64,000 bases of DNA, taken from contig NZ_JAANOV010000001.1 in NCBI RefSeq assembly GCF_011758745.1, positions 3,100,001 to 3,164,000 on the forward strand. The letters are read 5' to 3'. Numbering within the stretch: the stretch's first letter is position 1; the number at the start of each line of letters is the position of its first letter. Below are positions 1 to 8,700 of this stretch, in pieces. The position numbers were made by a program, and so were the translations under genes. The DNA is from Amycolatopsis granulosa (lineage in GTDB: Bacteria; Actinomycetota; Actinomycetes; Mycobacteriales; Pseudonocardiaceae). The notes under the pieces are model-generated. The model saw nothing but the letters and a program-made list of their open reading frames with translations, was not told where the DNA came from and ran no database searches.

Positions 1-471
1 CTGTTCGGCCAGGCGGCGGGCGGCCGCGCTGCGCGGTTTCCCGTCGAGCGTGGCGCGGAGGTGCTGCAGGCCCTCGTCGCCCAGCGCGACGGCGAAGTCG
101 GCGAGGTTCATCGCGGGCCAGCCGGGACGCTCGAGCTGGGTGTCCAGGATCCAGTCGGCCAGCTCACGCGGATCCGGCCGGTGGGCGGCGCAGGCACGGG
201 CGTAGAGGCCGATGGCGCGGCGCAGCTCGGCGCCGGCGGCGCAGCTGTCGGCCATCCGGCGGGCGAGCGGGGTCAGGTCGGCCTGGGTGCCCGCGTCGAG
301 GAGCCGCTGCAGGGTGTCCAGGATCGGACCGACCTTGCCGTGCGCGACCGCGCGCAGCTCCAGCTCGTGCCGCAACCGCGGGTCGCGGCCGGCCTGCTCG
401 AGGAGCAGGTCGGCGAGGGTCTCCGCGTCAAGAGTGCGCAGGTAGCCGCGCAGATCCGGGGCGGAGGTCAT
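1..471 (-). CDS. hypothetical helical protein, 3' end outside window
   Basis: A minus-strand frame is open from an ATG at 471 to the left edge without a stop, so at least 157 residues are present and the C-terminus is missing. The product is Leu/Ala/Arg-rich and looks wholly alpha-helical. It begins MTSAPDLRGYLRTL, followed by helices that could form a repeat fold. No signal peptide, membrane span or catalytic motif is visible and I do not recognise the family. It could be a helical-repeat DUF protein of the kind found beside SWIM zinc-finger genes, but that is a guess. The clean frame, plausible start and actinobacterial codon use support a real gene. Confidence 0.6.
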   Translation of the reverse strand, partial: MTSAPDLRGYLRTLDAETLADLLLEQAGRDPRLRHELELRAVAHGKVGPILDTLQRLLDAGTQADLTPLARRMADSCAAGAELRRAIGLYARACAAHRPDPRELADWILDTQLERPGWPAMNLADFAVALGDEGLQHLRATLDGKPRSAAARRLAEQ

Positions 472-554
472 GCGCACATCCTGCCGCACCCAATGGGAGG
501 AGAACGTCACCCGAGAGCGTCATTTTCCCGAACCGCACTGACGCTGCGTGAGCA

Positions 555-902
555 TCAGCAGGGGCTGAGCCACTGGAAGAAGTACCCGGTGGACGCTTCG
601 CGATCGAGGTCGTCCAGAAGGGGAACGGGCGAGATCTCCGGCACGCTGCGCGGGTACGGGCGCCAGCGGCCCGCGTCGGCGAGGTAGTACAGCGACCACA
701 TCTCGTCGAGGCCGTAGCGGAGCTGGGCGAAGGGCCGCTCGGCCGGGCCGTCGCCCGCCCACTCGGCCCGCCGCTCGACGAGGGTCACGATCCGCCCGCG
801 CCAGCGGGACAGCACCGTGTACTCGCCGCGCTGACCAGCCGGAACCCGCCGCTCACACCAACGATCGATCTGGCGTTGCTGCAGCTCGGGTATCGGCGAC
901 AT
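555..902 (-). CDS. DUF3024 family protein
   Basis: A 115-residue protein starting at ATG 902 (MSPIPELQQRQIDRWCERR). The open frame extends upstream, but that extension is low-complexity Ser/Arg sequence on the antisense of the neighbouring mazG-like gene, so the internal ATG was chosen. The pattern matches DUF3024: an N-terminal RWCERRVP helix, a beta-rich centre with IVTLVERR and a PFAQLRYG segment, a W-x-LYYLAD strand and a PYPRSVPEIS-x-LLDDLDRE tail. The function of this family is unknown. It is divergent from the MazG-like gene; the two starts are about 55 bp apart and share a promoter region. Confidence 0.7.
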   Translation of the reverse strand: MSPIPELQQRQIDRWCERRVPAGQRGEYTVLSRWRGRIVTLVERRAEWAGDGPAERPFAQLRYGLDEMWSLYYLADAGRWRPYPRSVPEISPVPLLDDLDREASTGYFFQWLSPC

Positions 903-944
903 ACCCACAGTGATACCGCAACTCGACCGGGCCGGGTGGCACCG

Positions 945-950
945 GATACT
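945..950 (+). promoter_or_regulatory. -10 box (GATACT) of a leaderless promoter
   Basis: GATACT fits the actinobacterial TANNNT -10 pattern and ends seven bases before the GTG at 958. That places the transcription start at or next to the start codon. No Shine-Dalgarno sequence precedes this GTG, which supports a leaderless start. Confidence 0.5.
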
Positions 951-957
951 GCCCCCT

Positions 958-1281
958 GTGACACTCGACGATCTGCGACGGCGGCTGGCCGAGTTCGCCG
1001 CCGCCCGGGACTGGCAGCGGTTCCACACCCCGAAGAACCTGGTCATGGCACTGTCCGGCGAGGTCGGCGAGCTGACCGCGCTGTTCCAGTGGCTCACCCC
1101 CGAGGAGTCCGCGCGGATCCTCGACGACCCCGCCTCCCGCGCCGCGGTGCTCGACGAACTCGCCGACGTCACGCTCTACCTCACCCGCCTGGCCGACGTG
1201 CTCGGCGTCGACCTCCTCGAAGCCGCCCAGGCGAAGATCGATCGCAACGAGTCCCGCTTCCCGGCTGATCGTTTCGACTAA
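958..1281 (+). CDS. MazG-like nucleotide pyrophosphohydrolase
   Basis: A 107-residue protein of the all-alpha NTP pyrophosphohydrolase superfamily (MazG / RS21-C6 type). These enzymes hydrolyse (d)NTPs to NMP and pyrophosphate and clear non-canonical nucleotides. Metal-binding motifs are visible: GEVGELTALFQW (about residues 35-46) and DELADVTLYLTRLAD further on, matching the E-x-x-E ... E-x-x-D arrangement. HTPKNLVMALSGE is also typical. An in-frame start at 910 would add 16 residues, but the GTG at 958 aligns with family N-termini (TLDDLRRRLAEFA) and has a well-placed -10 box. It lies about 90 bp before a helicase gene on the same strand. Confidence 0.82.
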   Translation: MTLDDLRRRLAEFAAARDWQRFHTPKNLVMALSGEVGELTALFQWLTPEESARILDDPASRAAVLDELADVTLYLTRLADVLGVDLLEAAQAKIDRNESRFPADRFD

Positions 1282-1374
1282 CCTGGCAGGCGCGGCCCGA
1301 CGGGCACCGAAGCAGCCGCTTCGTCGCTGCCCCCACCCGCACGTGGATGACGCGTGCCCAGTGGGGGAATCGAA

Positions 1375-3258
1375 GTGGCTCTTGTCCGGCACAGTGCCGC
1401 ACACCTGCTCGCGGAGGCGAACACCGGCCAGTTGCCCAGGACCCTGAACGACCAGGCCGGTTTCCAGTGGGGACACCGGGTCGCCGCGAGCGAGGTGCGC
1501 TCGTGGGCCGGCAGCCTGCCACCGTTCCTGGCCGACGTGGTGGACGCCGGGCTGGGCCGGGTCGAGGTGCTGCTGGAGCACCGGTTGCCGCACAGCCCGA
1601 AGCGGGTGGACGTGGTGCTGTGCGGGGTGCACCCGAGGACGGGCGCGGCCAGCTACGTCCTCGTCGAGCTGAAGCAGTGGTCGAAGGCGGAATCGCTGGC
1701 GGCGGATCTCGTGCTGATCGACTCGCGCCGGGAGCCGGTGCTGCACCCGGTCGAGCAGGTCCGGCGGTACTGCGAGTACCTCCTCGATTCGACGCCCGCG
1801 CTCGCCGAGGCACCGAACGCCCTGCACGGCATCGCCTACCTGCACAACGCCGAGTCGGCCGGGGTGCCGACGCTGCACCAGTACCAGCCGAGCGAGTTCG
1901 GCTCGCTGTTCACCATGGACGACAAGGCGAAGCTGGCCGATCGCCTGCGGGCGGTCCTCGACCCCGGCGCCGACCGCGACGCGGCCCGCCGGGCGGCCGA
2001 CGAGTTCCTCGGCTTCACGCACGCGCCCACCAAGCCGCTGCTCGACCTCGCCGCCCGGGAGATCCAGGAGCGGGAGCAGTTCGTCCTGCTGGACGAACAG
2101 CAGGTCGCGGTCGAACTCGTCCGGCAGGCGGTCGAGCGGGCCCGGGCCGCCCAGACCCGCACGGTGGTCGTCGTCCTGGGCGGCCCGGGCTCGGGCAAGA
2201 GCGTCATCGCCCTGAGCCTCCTCGGTGAGCTGGCCCGGGCGGGCCGCCGGGTGCACCACGCCACCGGGTCCAGCGCGTTCACCAACACGATGCGCAGGAT
2301 CGCCGGGCGGCGGAACCGCCGCGTCCAGACGCTGTTCAAGTACTTCAACGACTACCTGGAGTCCGCGCCCCGCGAGCTGGACGTGCTGATCTGCGACGAG
2401 GCCCACCGGATCCGGGAAACCAGCGTCAAGCGCTACACCAAGCGGCACGTGCGGGAGAAGGCCGGGCGGCAGATCGACGAGCTGATCAGCGTCGCGTCGG
2501 TGCCGGTGTTCCTGCTCGACGAGAACCAGACCGTCCGGCCCGGTGAGATGGGCTCGCTCGCGGAGATCACCGCCGCCGCCGAAGCGCTCGGGTGCCGCCT
2601 GGAGGTCGTCCGGCTCAGCGGCCAGTTCCGCTGCGGCGGGTCGGACGCGTTCGACACCTGGGTGGCCCGGCTGCTCGGCCTGGACCGGTTGCCGCCGATC
2701 CCGTGGAGCAAGCTGGCCGGGGACGACGAGTTCGTGGTCACCGCGTCGCCGAGCCCGTCCGGCCTGGAGGCGTGGCTGCGTCAGCGCATGGACGACCTCG
2801 GCGGCACCGGCCGGCTGTCCGCGGGGTACTGCTGGCGGTGGAGCGATCCGGAGTCCACTGCGGACGGTCGTCGCCTGGTGCCCGACGTGGTGATCGGCGG
2901 GTGGGCCCGGCCGTGGAACGCCAAGCCGGGCCAGCGGGTCCCGGACGCGCCGGAGTCGTACTACTGGGCCTCCGACGAGCGCGGGTTCGGGCAGGTCGGA
3001 TGCATCTACACCGCGCAGGGCTTCGAGTACGACTGGTCCGGCGTGATCTTCGGACCGGACCTCGTGCGCCGCGACGGGCGCTGGGTGGCCCGCCGCGAGT
3101 ACTCCCACGACCCGGCCGCGCGCCGAGCGGACGATCTGGAGTTCGGCCGGCTCGTGCGGAACACCTACAAGGTGCTGCTGACCCGCGGGATGCGGGGGAC
3201 CTGCGTGTACTCGACCGATCCGGAGACCCAGGCGTTCCTGGCGGAGATGGCCGGGTAG
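1375..3258 (+). CDS. DUF2075 / Schlafen-type helicase with N-terminal nuclease-like domain
   Basis: A 627-residue protein. The C-terminal two-thirds is a superfamily-1-like helicase of the DUF2075 type. It has a Walker A GGPGSGKS at 269-276, a Walker B LICDEAHRI, a TAQGFEYDW motif near residue 550 and LLTRGMRGT near 600, which correspond to helicase motifs V and VI. The N-terminal part has Asp79 in VDVVLCG and Glu98-x-Lys100 in VLVELKQW, the D...ExK core of PD-(D/E)XK nucleases. GTG 1375 was chosen over GTG 1354 because GGGGG lies 7 bases before it. Such nuclease-helicase fusions often act in nucleic-acid restriction or repair; a defence role is inferred only. Confidence 0.78.
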   Translation: MALVRHSAAHLLAEANTGQLPRTLNDQAGFQWGHRVAASEVRSWAGSLPPFLADVVDAGLGRVEVLLEHRLPHSPKRVDVVLCGVHPRTGAASYVLVELKQWSKAESLAADLVLIDSRREPVLHPVEQVRRYCEYLLDSTPALAEAPNALHGIAYLHNAESAGVPTLHQYQPSEFGSLFTMDDKAKLADRLRAVLDPGADRDAARRAADEFLGFTHAPTKPLLDLAAREIQEREQFVLLDEQQVAVELVRQAVERARAAQTRTVVVVLGGPGSGKSVIALSLLGELARAGRRVHHATGSSAFTNTMRRIAGRRNRRVQTLFKYFNDYLESAPRELDVLICDEAHRIRETSVKRYTKRHVREKAGRQIDELISVASVPVFLLDENQTVRPGEMGSLAEITAAAEALGCRLEVVRLSGQFRCGGSDAFDTWVARLLGLDRLPPIPWSKLAGDDEFVVTASPSPSGLEAWLRQRMDDLGGTGRLSAGYCWRWSDPESTADGRRLVPDVVIGGWARPWNAKPGQRVPDAPESYYWASDERGFGQVGCIYTAQGFEYDWSGVIFGPDLVRRDGRWVARREYSHDPAARRADDLEFGRLVRNTYKVLLTRGMRGTCVYSTDPETQAFLAEMAG

Positions 3259-3293
3259 CGCGGCGAGCGGCGGATCTCCGGCCGCTGGGTGAT

Positions 3294-3299
3294 TAGGCT
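3294..3299 (+). promoter_or_regulatory. -10 box (TAGGCT) of the devR-like gene
   Basis: TAGGCT ends six bases before the ATG at 3306 and no Shine-Dalgarno is present, so the transcript is probably leaderless. Confidence 0.5.
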
Positions 3300-3305
3300 G
3301 GTGGC

Positions 3306-3932
3306 ATGGCCATCGAAGTGCTGCTCGTCGACGATCACGAGGTTGTGCGGCGCGGCCTGCGGGAGATGCTCAGTGACGAGCCGGACATCGAGGTCGTCGC
3401 CGAGGCGGGCAGCGCCGACGAGGCACTCGCCGTGGCCATGCACGTCGAACCGGACGTGGCGGTCGTCGACGTGCGGCTCGGCGGCACCGACGGCGTCGCG
3501 TTGTGCCGGGAGCTGCGGGCACGGCCGAACCCGCCGTACTGCCTGGTCCTCACCGCGTTCGACGACGAGGAGGCCATGGTCGGCGCGATCATGGCCGGGG
3601 CGTCGGGTTACCTGCTGAAGCAGGTCCGCGGGCAGGACGTGGTCAACGCCGTCCGGGAGGTCGCCGCGGGCCGGTCGCTGCTCGACCCGGTCACGACCGC
3701 GCGCGTGCTGGACAAGCTGCGGCACCCGGCCGACGACGAGCTGGCGCGGCTCACCGAGCGGGAACGCACGGTGCTGGAGCTGATCGGCGAGGGCCTGTCC
3801 AACCGGGAGATCGCCGAGCGCCTGTTCCTCGCCGAGAAGACGGTGAAGAACCACGTCACGTCCGTGCTGTCCAAGCTGGGCATGCAGCGGCGCACGCAAG
3901 CCGTGGCCTGGGTGGCGCGCCGCGGCAAGTAG
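3306..3932 (+). CDS. devR: DosR/DevR-like NarL-family response regulator
   Basis: A 208-residue two-domain regulator. The receiver has the acidic pair Asp9-Asp10, the phospho-acceptor Asp55 (VVDVRLGG) and a Lys in SGYLLKQ. The C-terminal LuxR-type helix-turn-helix runs from [18 protein letters not shown]. Its recognition helix, [19 protein letters not shown], closely resembles mycobacterial DosR, including the Lys-x-x-Lys-Asn set that reads the DosR box. A DevS-like kinase lies 640 bp away on the opposite strand at the end of the cyd operon and is the likely partner. A DosR-type palindrome lies before cydA. Control of cytochrome bd by this pair is inferred. Confidence 0.8.
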   Translation: MAIEVLLVDDHEVVRRGLREMLSDEPDIEVVAEAGSADEALAVAMHVEPDVAVVDVRLGGTDGVALCRELRARPNPPYCLVLTAFDDEEAMVGAIMAGASGYLLKQVRGQDVVNAVREVAAGRSLLDPVTTARVLDKLRHPADDELARLTERERTVLELIGEGLSNREIAERLFLAEKTVKNHVTSVLSKLGMQRRTQAVAWVARRGK

Positions 3933-3956
3933 TCAGGCCGGCTGGTACCCCGCGCC

Positions 3957-4133
3957 GTGTTCACCGGTGCGGGCACCGTGTTTGCCCCCTCTGCGCGCCG
4001 TGTTTGCCGTCGTGGGTGCCGTGTTGGCGCGGCCGCGAACGACCAAGACATTGCCCGGGGCGACCCACACGCCGACCGGAGCGACCAACACGCCGACGGG
4101 AACGGCGAACACGCCGGCTGGGGCGGCGAACGC
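3957..4133. repeat. 21-bp-phased inverted repeat array, non-coding
   Basis: This fills most of a 331-bp gap. On the plus strand GTGTT occurs at 3957, 3978, 4000 and 4021 (steps 21, 22, 21). After a central spacer the complementary motif occurs as AAGAC, CACAC, AACAC, AACAC and AACGC at 4045, 4066, 4087, 4108 and 4129, each step exactly 21. The flanks are also similar, for example GCGACCMACACGCCGAC. The array is therefore roughly two-fold symmetric, with units spaced two helical turns apart. Short frames across it encode repetitive peptides and look like shadows. Confidence 0.75.
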
Positions 4134-4263
4134 GGGATGAGGGGGCTGAGCCGCGGTCCCGTACCGGTCCCGTAGTGGCCCATTGCAGCGCCATGAGCGC
4201 GCCATTAACGCGCCCTTTCCGGCGCCAGCTCCGGGTCACCGGGACCCGATAGCATCCGGCGGC

Positions 4264-4584
4264 ATGAAGTTCCGCAGAACCGCCACCGTCCTCATCGGAC
4301 TCACCCTGGTGAGCGCCGCCTTCCCGGCGACCGCATCCGCCGCGAAACCGAAGCTGAGCTGCGTCAAGGCGAAGGTCCACAACGGCTGGGCCGGTGACGA
4401 CGCGACCGCCACCAACAAGTGCGCGGGCAGCGTCCAGGTCAAGTTCATGATCAACAACGACTTCGACTCGGGCTGGCGCACCGTCAAGCCCGGCAAGAGC
4501 ACCACCTACGGGTACGCCGCGTGGGGCGGGTTCGACGGGCTGCAGATCAAGTACCGGGGCAAGGAGTACTTCAACCCGGGCTGA
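4264..4584 (+). CDS. small secreted protein, tendamistat-like pattern
   Basis: A 106-residue protein with a clear Sec signal peptide: basic MKFRRT, a hydrophobic core, then ATASA-A near residue 27. The mature part has two Cys (about 37 and 54) likely to form one disulfide. Its layout resembles the Streptomyces alpha-amylase inhibitor tendamistat: SCV, a Trp, A..N.CA..V.VK, V.PG..TT.G. The inhibitory Trp-Arg-Tyr turn is replaced by Trp-Ala-Gly and the second disulfide is absent, so amylase inhibition is doubtful. The homology rests on pattern only. The 3' end overlaps the convergent kinase gene by 14 bp. Confidence 0.65.
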   Translation: MKFRRTATVLIGLTLVSAAFPATASAAKPKLSCVKAKVHNGWAGDDATATNKCAGSVQVKFMINNDFDSGWRTVKPGKSTTYGYAAWGGFDGLQIKYRGKEYFNPG

Positions 4585-5740
4585 CCGGCGCTCGGCCGGC
4601 GCGCTCGTCCAGCGGCAGCTCGAACGCGACGAGCGTGCCGAGGCTCGGCGAGGAGTTGAGGTAGAACTTCCCGCCCGCGCGTTTGGCCCGTTCCTCCAGG
4701 TGCCGCAGGCCGCGGGTCTGCACGTCCTGCGGCACCCCGGCACCGTTGTCGCGAACCCGCAGCCGCACCTCGTTCCGGTCGCGCACCAGCGTCACCCTGG
4801 TCTCGCTCGCCCCGGAATGACGCACCACATTGGACAGTGCTTCGCGCAGCGCGGCGCGGATGTGGTCGGCCCGCTCGGCCGGGATGTCGGCCAGCTCGCC
4901 GGACAGCTCCAGCGTGGGCGGGAAGCCGAGCAGCTCCCCCGCGATCCGCACCTCGGCGCGTGCCGACTCCGCCAGGTCGGTGGCGGGTGGCTGCTCCGCC
5001 TCGGGCTCGGGCGAGCGCAGCTCGCGAACGGTGTGCCGGATCTCCTCGATCGTCTCGTCGAGCTGGTCGATCGCCTCGCCGAGCCGGCTCGCGTCCGTCC
5101 CGGCGAACCGTTTCCGCATGCGGCGGCGCACCCGGTCCAGCTGCATGCCGGCCGCGTAGAGCCGCTGCACGATCACGTCGTGCAGCTCGCGGGCGATGCG
5201 CTCGCGCTCCTGGTAGAGCGTGATCCGGTGCCGGTCGTTCGCCGCCTCGGCCAGCGCCAGCACCACACCGACCTGCGCGGCGAACGCGGTCAGCACCTCG
5301 ACGGTGGCCTCCTCGAACGGCCGGCCACCCCGCTCCCGGTACACGGCCAGCGCGCCCAGCACCCGCCCGCCGGACCCGAACGGCGCGGCCGCGAACGGGC
5401 CGAACCGGCGCAGCTCGGCCGGCACGTACGGGGCCGTGCGCGGATCGGTGGTCATGTCGTCGGCGACCACGGTGACACCGCCGCGGGCGACCTGCCCGGC
5501 CGCGGACTCGGCGGGCAGCACCACACCTCGCGGGTCCTCGCTGTGCGTGCCGTGGGCGGCTTCGACGGACACCTTGCCGTCCTCGGCGCGGACCATCACC
5601 AGGCACAGGTCGGCACCGGCCAGTTCCGCGGCCTGGTACACCACCGAGTCGAGGACCGTGGCCGGGTCGCCGCCGGACAGGGCGGCGGTGGTGATTTCGG
5701 TGGCCGCGGACAATGCGCGGGCGGCGAGGGTCGGTTCCAT
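4571..5740 (-). CDS. devS: DevS-like GAF sensor histidine kinase
   Basis: A 389-residue cytoplasmic kinase starting at ATG 5740 (MEPTLAARALSAATEI). A single GAF domain covers about residues 25-165. A HisKA_3 dimerisation domain follows, with the phospho-acceptor His in ERIARELHDVIVQRLYAAG, the same block as in mycobacterial DevS/DosS. A HATPase_c domain has an N-box (EALSNVVRHS) and a DNGAGVP G-box. DevS has two GAF domains with haem in the first, so redox or oxygen sensing by haem cannot be assumed here. The gene starts 8 bp after cydDC and is almost certainly co-transcribed with cydABDC. The likely partner is the regulator at 3306. Confidence 0.85.
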   Translation of the reverse strand: MEPTLAARALSAATEITTAALSGGDPATVLDSVVYQAAELAGADLCLVMVRAEDGKVSVEAAHGTHSEDPRGVVLPAESAAGQVARGGVTVVADDMTTDPRTAPYVPAELRRFGPFAAAPFGSGGRVLGALAVYRERGGRPFEEATVEVLTAFAAQVGVVLALAEAANDRHRITLYQERERIARELHDVIVQRLYAAGMQLDRVRRRMRKRFAGTDASRLGEAIDQLDETIEEIRHTVRELRSPEPEAEQPPATDLAESARAEVRIAGELLGFPPTLELSGELADIPAERADHIRAALREALSNVVRHSGASETRVTLVRDRNEVRLRVRDNGAGVPQDVQTRGLRHLEERAKRAGGKFYLNSSPSLGTLVAFELPLDERAGRAPVSPG

Positions 5741-5748
5741 GAGCAGTG

Positions 5749-8700
5749 TCAAGCGTAGCCGCCTTCCAACGCCGGGATTCGCGGGCGGACACGCCCGTCC
5801 CGCACCTCCAGGACGAGGTCGGCCTCGGCGGCTTCTTCCGCCCGGTGGGTGACGTGGACGACGGTCCGGCCGGCCAGTGCGGTGCGCAGGTTCGCGCGCA
5901 GCCGCCGGGCCGTGGGCTCGTCGAGGTGCGCGGTCGGCTCGTCGAGCAGGACGAGGTCGGCGTGCGGAGCCCCGACGAGCGCCCGCGCGACCGCGAGCCG
6001 TTGCGCCTGCCCGCCGGACAGCCCGCTCCCCGCGCCATCGAGGACCGTGTCCAGCGGGAGCTCCAGGCAGGCCAGCCGCAGGGCTTCCCGCAGCCGGTCG
6101 TCGTCGGCGTGCGGGTCGGCCAGGCGCAGGTTCTCCGCGACCGTGGTCGAGACCAGCTGCGGTTCCTGGGGTGCCCAGGCCACCGCCGCGGCCGTGGTCA
6201 GGCGCCCGCGCTGGGCGGGCAGGAAACCCAGCAGGGCGGCCAGCAGGGTCGACTTGCCGGCACCGGACGGCCCCACCACGGCGACGTGCGCGCCGTCCGG
6301 GATCCGCAGGTCGACGTCTCGCAGGACCGGGGTGGTCCAGCCGATGTCGGCGTGCTCGACGGCGATCGGGCCGGTCGGCACCGGCGGCCGCGCCGGCGCG
6401 TCCTCGACCGCGGCGATGCGGGTCATCGCGGCGCGCAACGGATCCCAGTGCTGGGCGACCGGTGGCAGCGTGGCGAGCACCTCGGCCAGCGCCAGCGGCA
6501 CCAGCGCCAGGACGGGCGCGAGCACCGGGTCGATGCCGGACCCGGCGGCGAGACCGATCCCGGCGACCGCGGCGGCGCCGGTGACCAGGGTGATCAGCGC
6601 GTCGGCCGCACCGGCGCCGAACGCCTGCCGCCGGGCCTGGTGCGCCAGCCGGTCGTCGGCGTTCGCGAGCTCGGCGCGGCGGCGCCGGTGGGCGCCGAAC
6701 GCGATCAGCTCGGCGGCGGCCTCGAACAGCCCGAGCACCTGGGCGCTCACCGCCCGGCGGCCGCTCGCGAGGGTTGCGGTCGCCCGGCGCTCCAGCCGCA
6801 GGGCGAGCGCCGGGGCGGCGACGCCGCCGATCAGCACGGCGACGCCGAGCACGAGCCCGGCCACCGGCAGCAGGACCGTCTGCACGGCGATCGCCCCGGC
6901 CAGCACGAGCACGGCGATCAGCGGTGGGGTGACCACGCGGGGCAGCAGATCGCGGACGGCGTCGACGTCGGCGACGAGCCGCCGCTGTCCCTCGCCGAAC
7001 CGCAGGCCGAGCGCGCGGGCGGGGCCGAGCCGGACCAGGCCGCGCCACAGGCGGACCCGCAGCCCGCCGGCGATCCGCAACGCGGCGTCGTGCGTGATCA
7101 GCCGCTCCAGGTACCGCAGGGCCGCGCGCCCCAGCCCGAAGGCACGCACCCCGACGACCGCGACGGTCAGCGTCAGGATCGGCGGCTGTTGCGAGGCCTT
7201 GGCGATGAGCCAGCCGGACGTCGCGGTCAGCGCCACCCCGGCGAGCAGCGCCAGCGCGCCGGCCACGGCACCGGCGCCGAACCGGCGGCTCAGCACGCCC
7301 CGGAGCGGCCGTGGAGCCGCGGTGCCGGCGGCCGGGACGTGCGGCGCGGCCGCCGTCGCCGGGACGGCCACCGCGTGGCTTTCCCGGTGGTGCGCGGCGA
7401 CGAGCACCGCGGTGCCCAGCGGCAGGGTGGACGCGATGGCCTCCTCGACCAGGGCGGCGTGCACGGCGTCCTGGTGCGCGGTGGGCTCGTCGAGCAGCAG
7501 GAGCCAGGCGCCGTGCCGGACCCGCAGCACCGCCCGCGCGACGGCGACCCGTTGCCGCTGACCGGTGGACAGCTCGTGGACCGGCGCGTCGGCCAGCCCG
7601 GCCAGGTTGAGTTCCCGGAGCAGCGCACCGGCCTCGACCGGGTCCGGCGGGGTGCCGAGGGCCAGCTCCAGCTCGGCCCGCACGGTCCCGCCGGTGAAGG
7701 CCGGGTTCTGCGGTACCCACGCGATGCCCCGACGAAAAGCCGACATGTCGACTTCGCTCAGGGGGAGGCCGTTGACCAGCACGGCGCCCGCGGACGGCCG
7801 CACGAATCCCAGCAGCACCGCCAGCGTGGTGGACTTGCCGGCGCCGCTGGGCGAATCGAGCCGGGTCACGGTGCCCGGCCGCAGCGTGAACGACTCGCCG
7901 TCCGGCGCGAACCCGCCGCGCCGCGCGACCCGCAGGCCCTCGACCCGCACCTCGCCGCGGCCGGGGACCGCGGTCCCCTCGGGCGCGGCCGGCGTGGCCA
8001 GCACGTCGGTCACCCGGCGGACCGCCTCCACCCCGTCCTCGCTGGCGTGGAAGGCAGCACCCACCGCGCGCAGCGGCTGGTAGCACTCGGGCGCGAGGAT
8101 CAGCACGCCGAGCCCGATAGCCAGTGGCAGGTCCCCGCCCACCAGCCGCACCCCGATGACCACGGCGACCAGCGCGACCGACAGAGCGGCGGCCAGCTCC
8201 AGCACGAACGCCGAGGAGAACGCCACCTTGAGCGTCTTCAGGGTCGCCCGCCGGTGGTTCTCGGACACCCGCCGCACCGTCTCGGCCTGCGCCTCGGCGC
8301 GGCGGAACGCGGCCAGGACCGGCAACGCCCGCACGAGTTCGAGCAGGTGACCGGACATCCGCTGCAACGCGTCGGCAGCGGCCGCCGACCGGTCCGCGGT
8401 GTACTTGCCGACCAGGATCGCGAACAGCGGCAGCAGCGGCACGGTCAGCGCGATGATCACCGCCGACGGCCAGTCGGCGACCAGCACGGCCGCGCCCGCG
8501 GCCGGCGGCACCACCGCGGCGGTGACCAGTGCGGGCAGGTAGTCGGTGAAGTAGGCGTCGAGCGCGTCCAGGCCCCGGGTGGTCAGCACGGTCAGCTCGC
8601 CCGGCCCGCGCCGCGCGATCCACTCCGGACCGAGCCGCAGCGCGTGGTCCACCACTCTGGCCCGCAGCTCCTCCTTGGCCCCGGCCGCGGCGCGCGCGGC

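Noticed and set aside
4150-4180. Two GGTCCCG copies as a second DosR-type site before the small secreted protein
   Set aside because: They are direct, not inverted, and lack the GGGAC-N4-GTCCC geometry.
3933-4205. Short frames across the 21-bp array as a repeat protein
   Set aside because: The frames exist only because the units are 21 bp (a multiple of three). The 22-bp step breaks the repeat register and no start signal is present.
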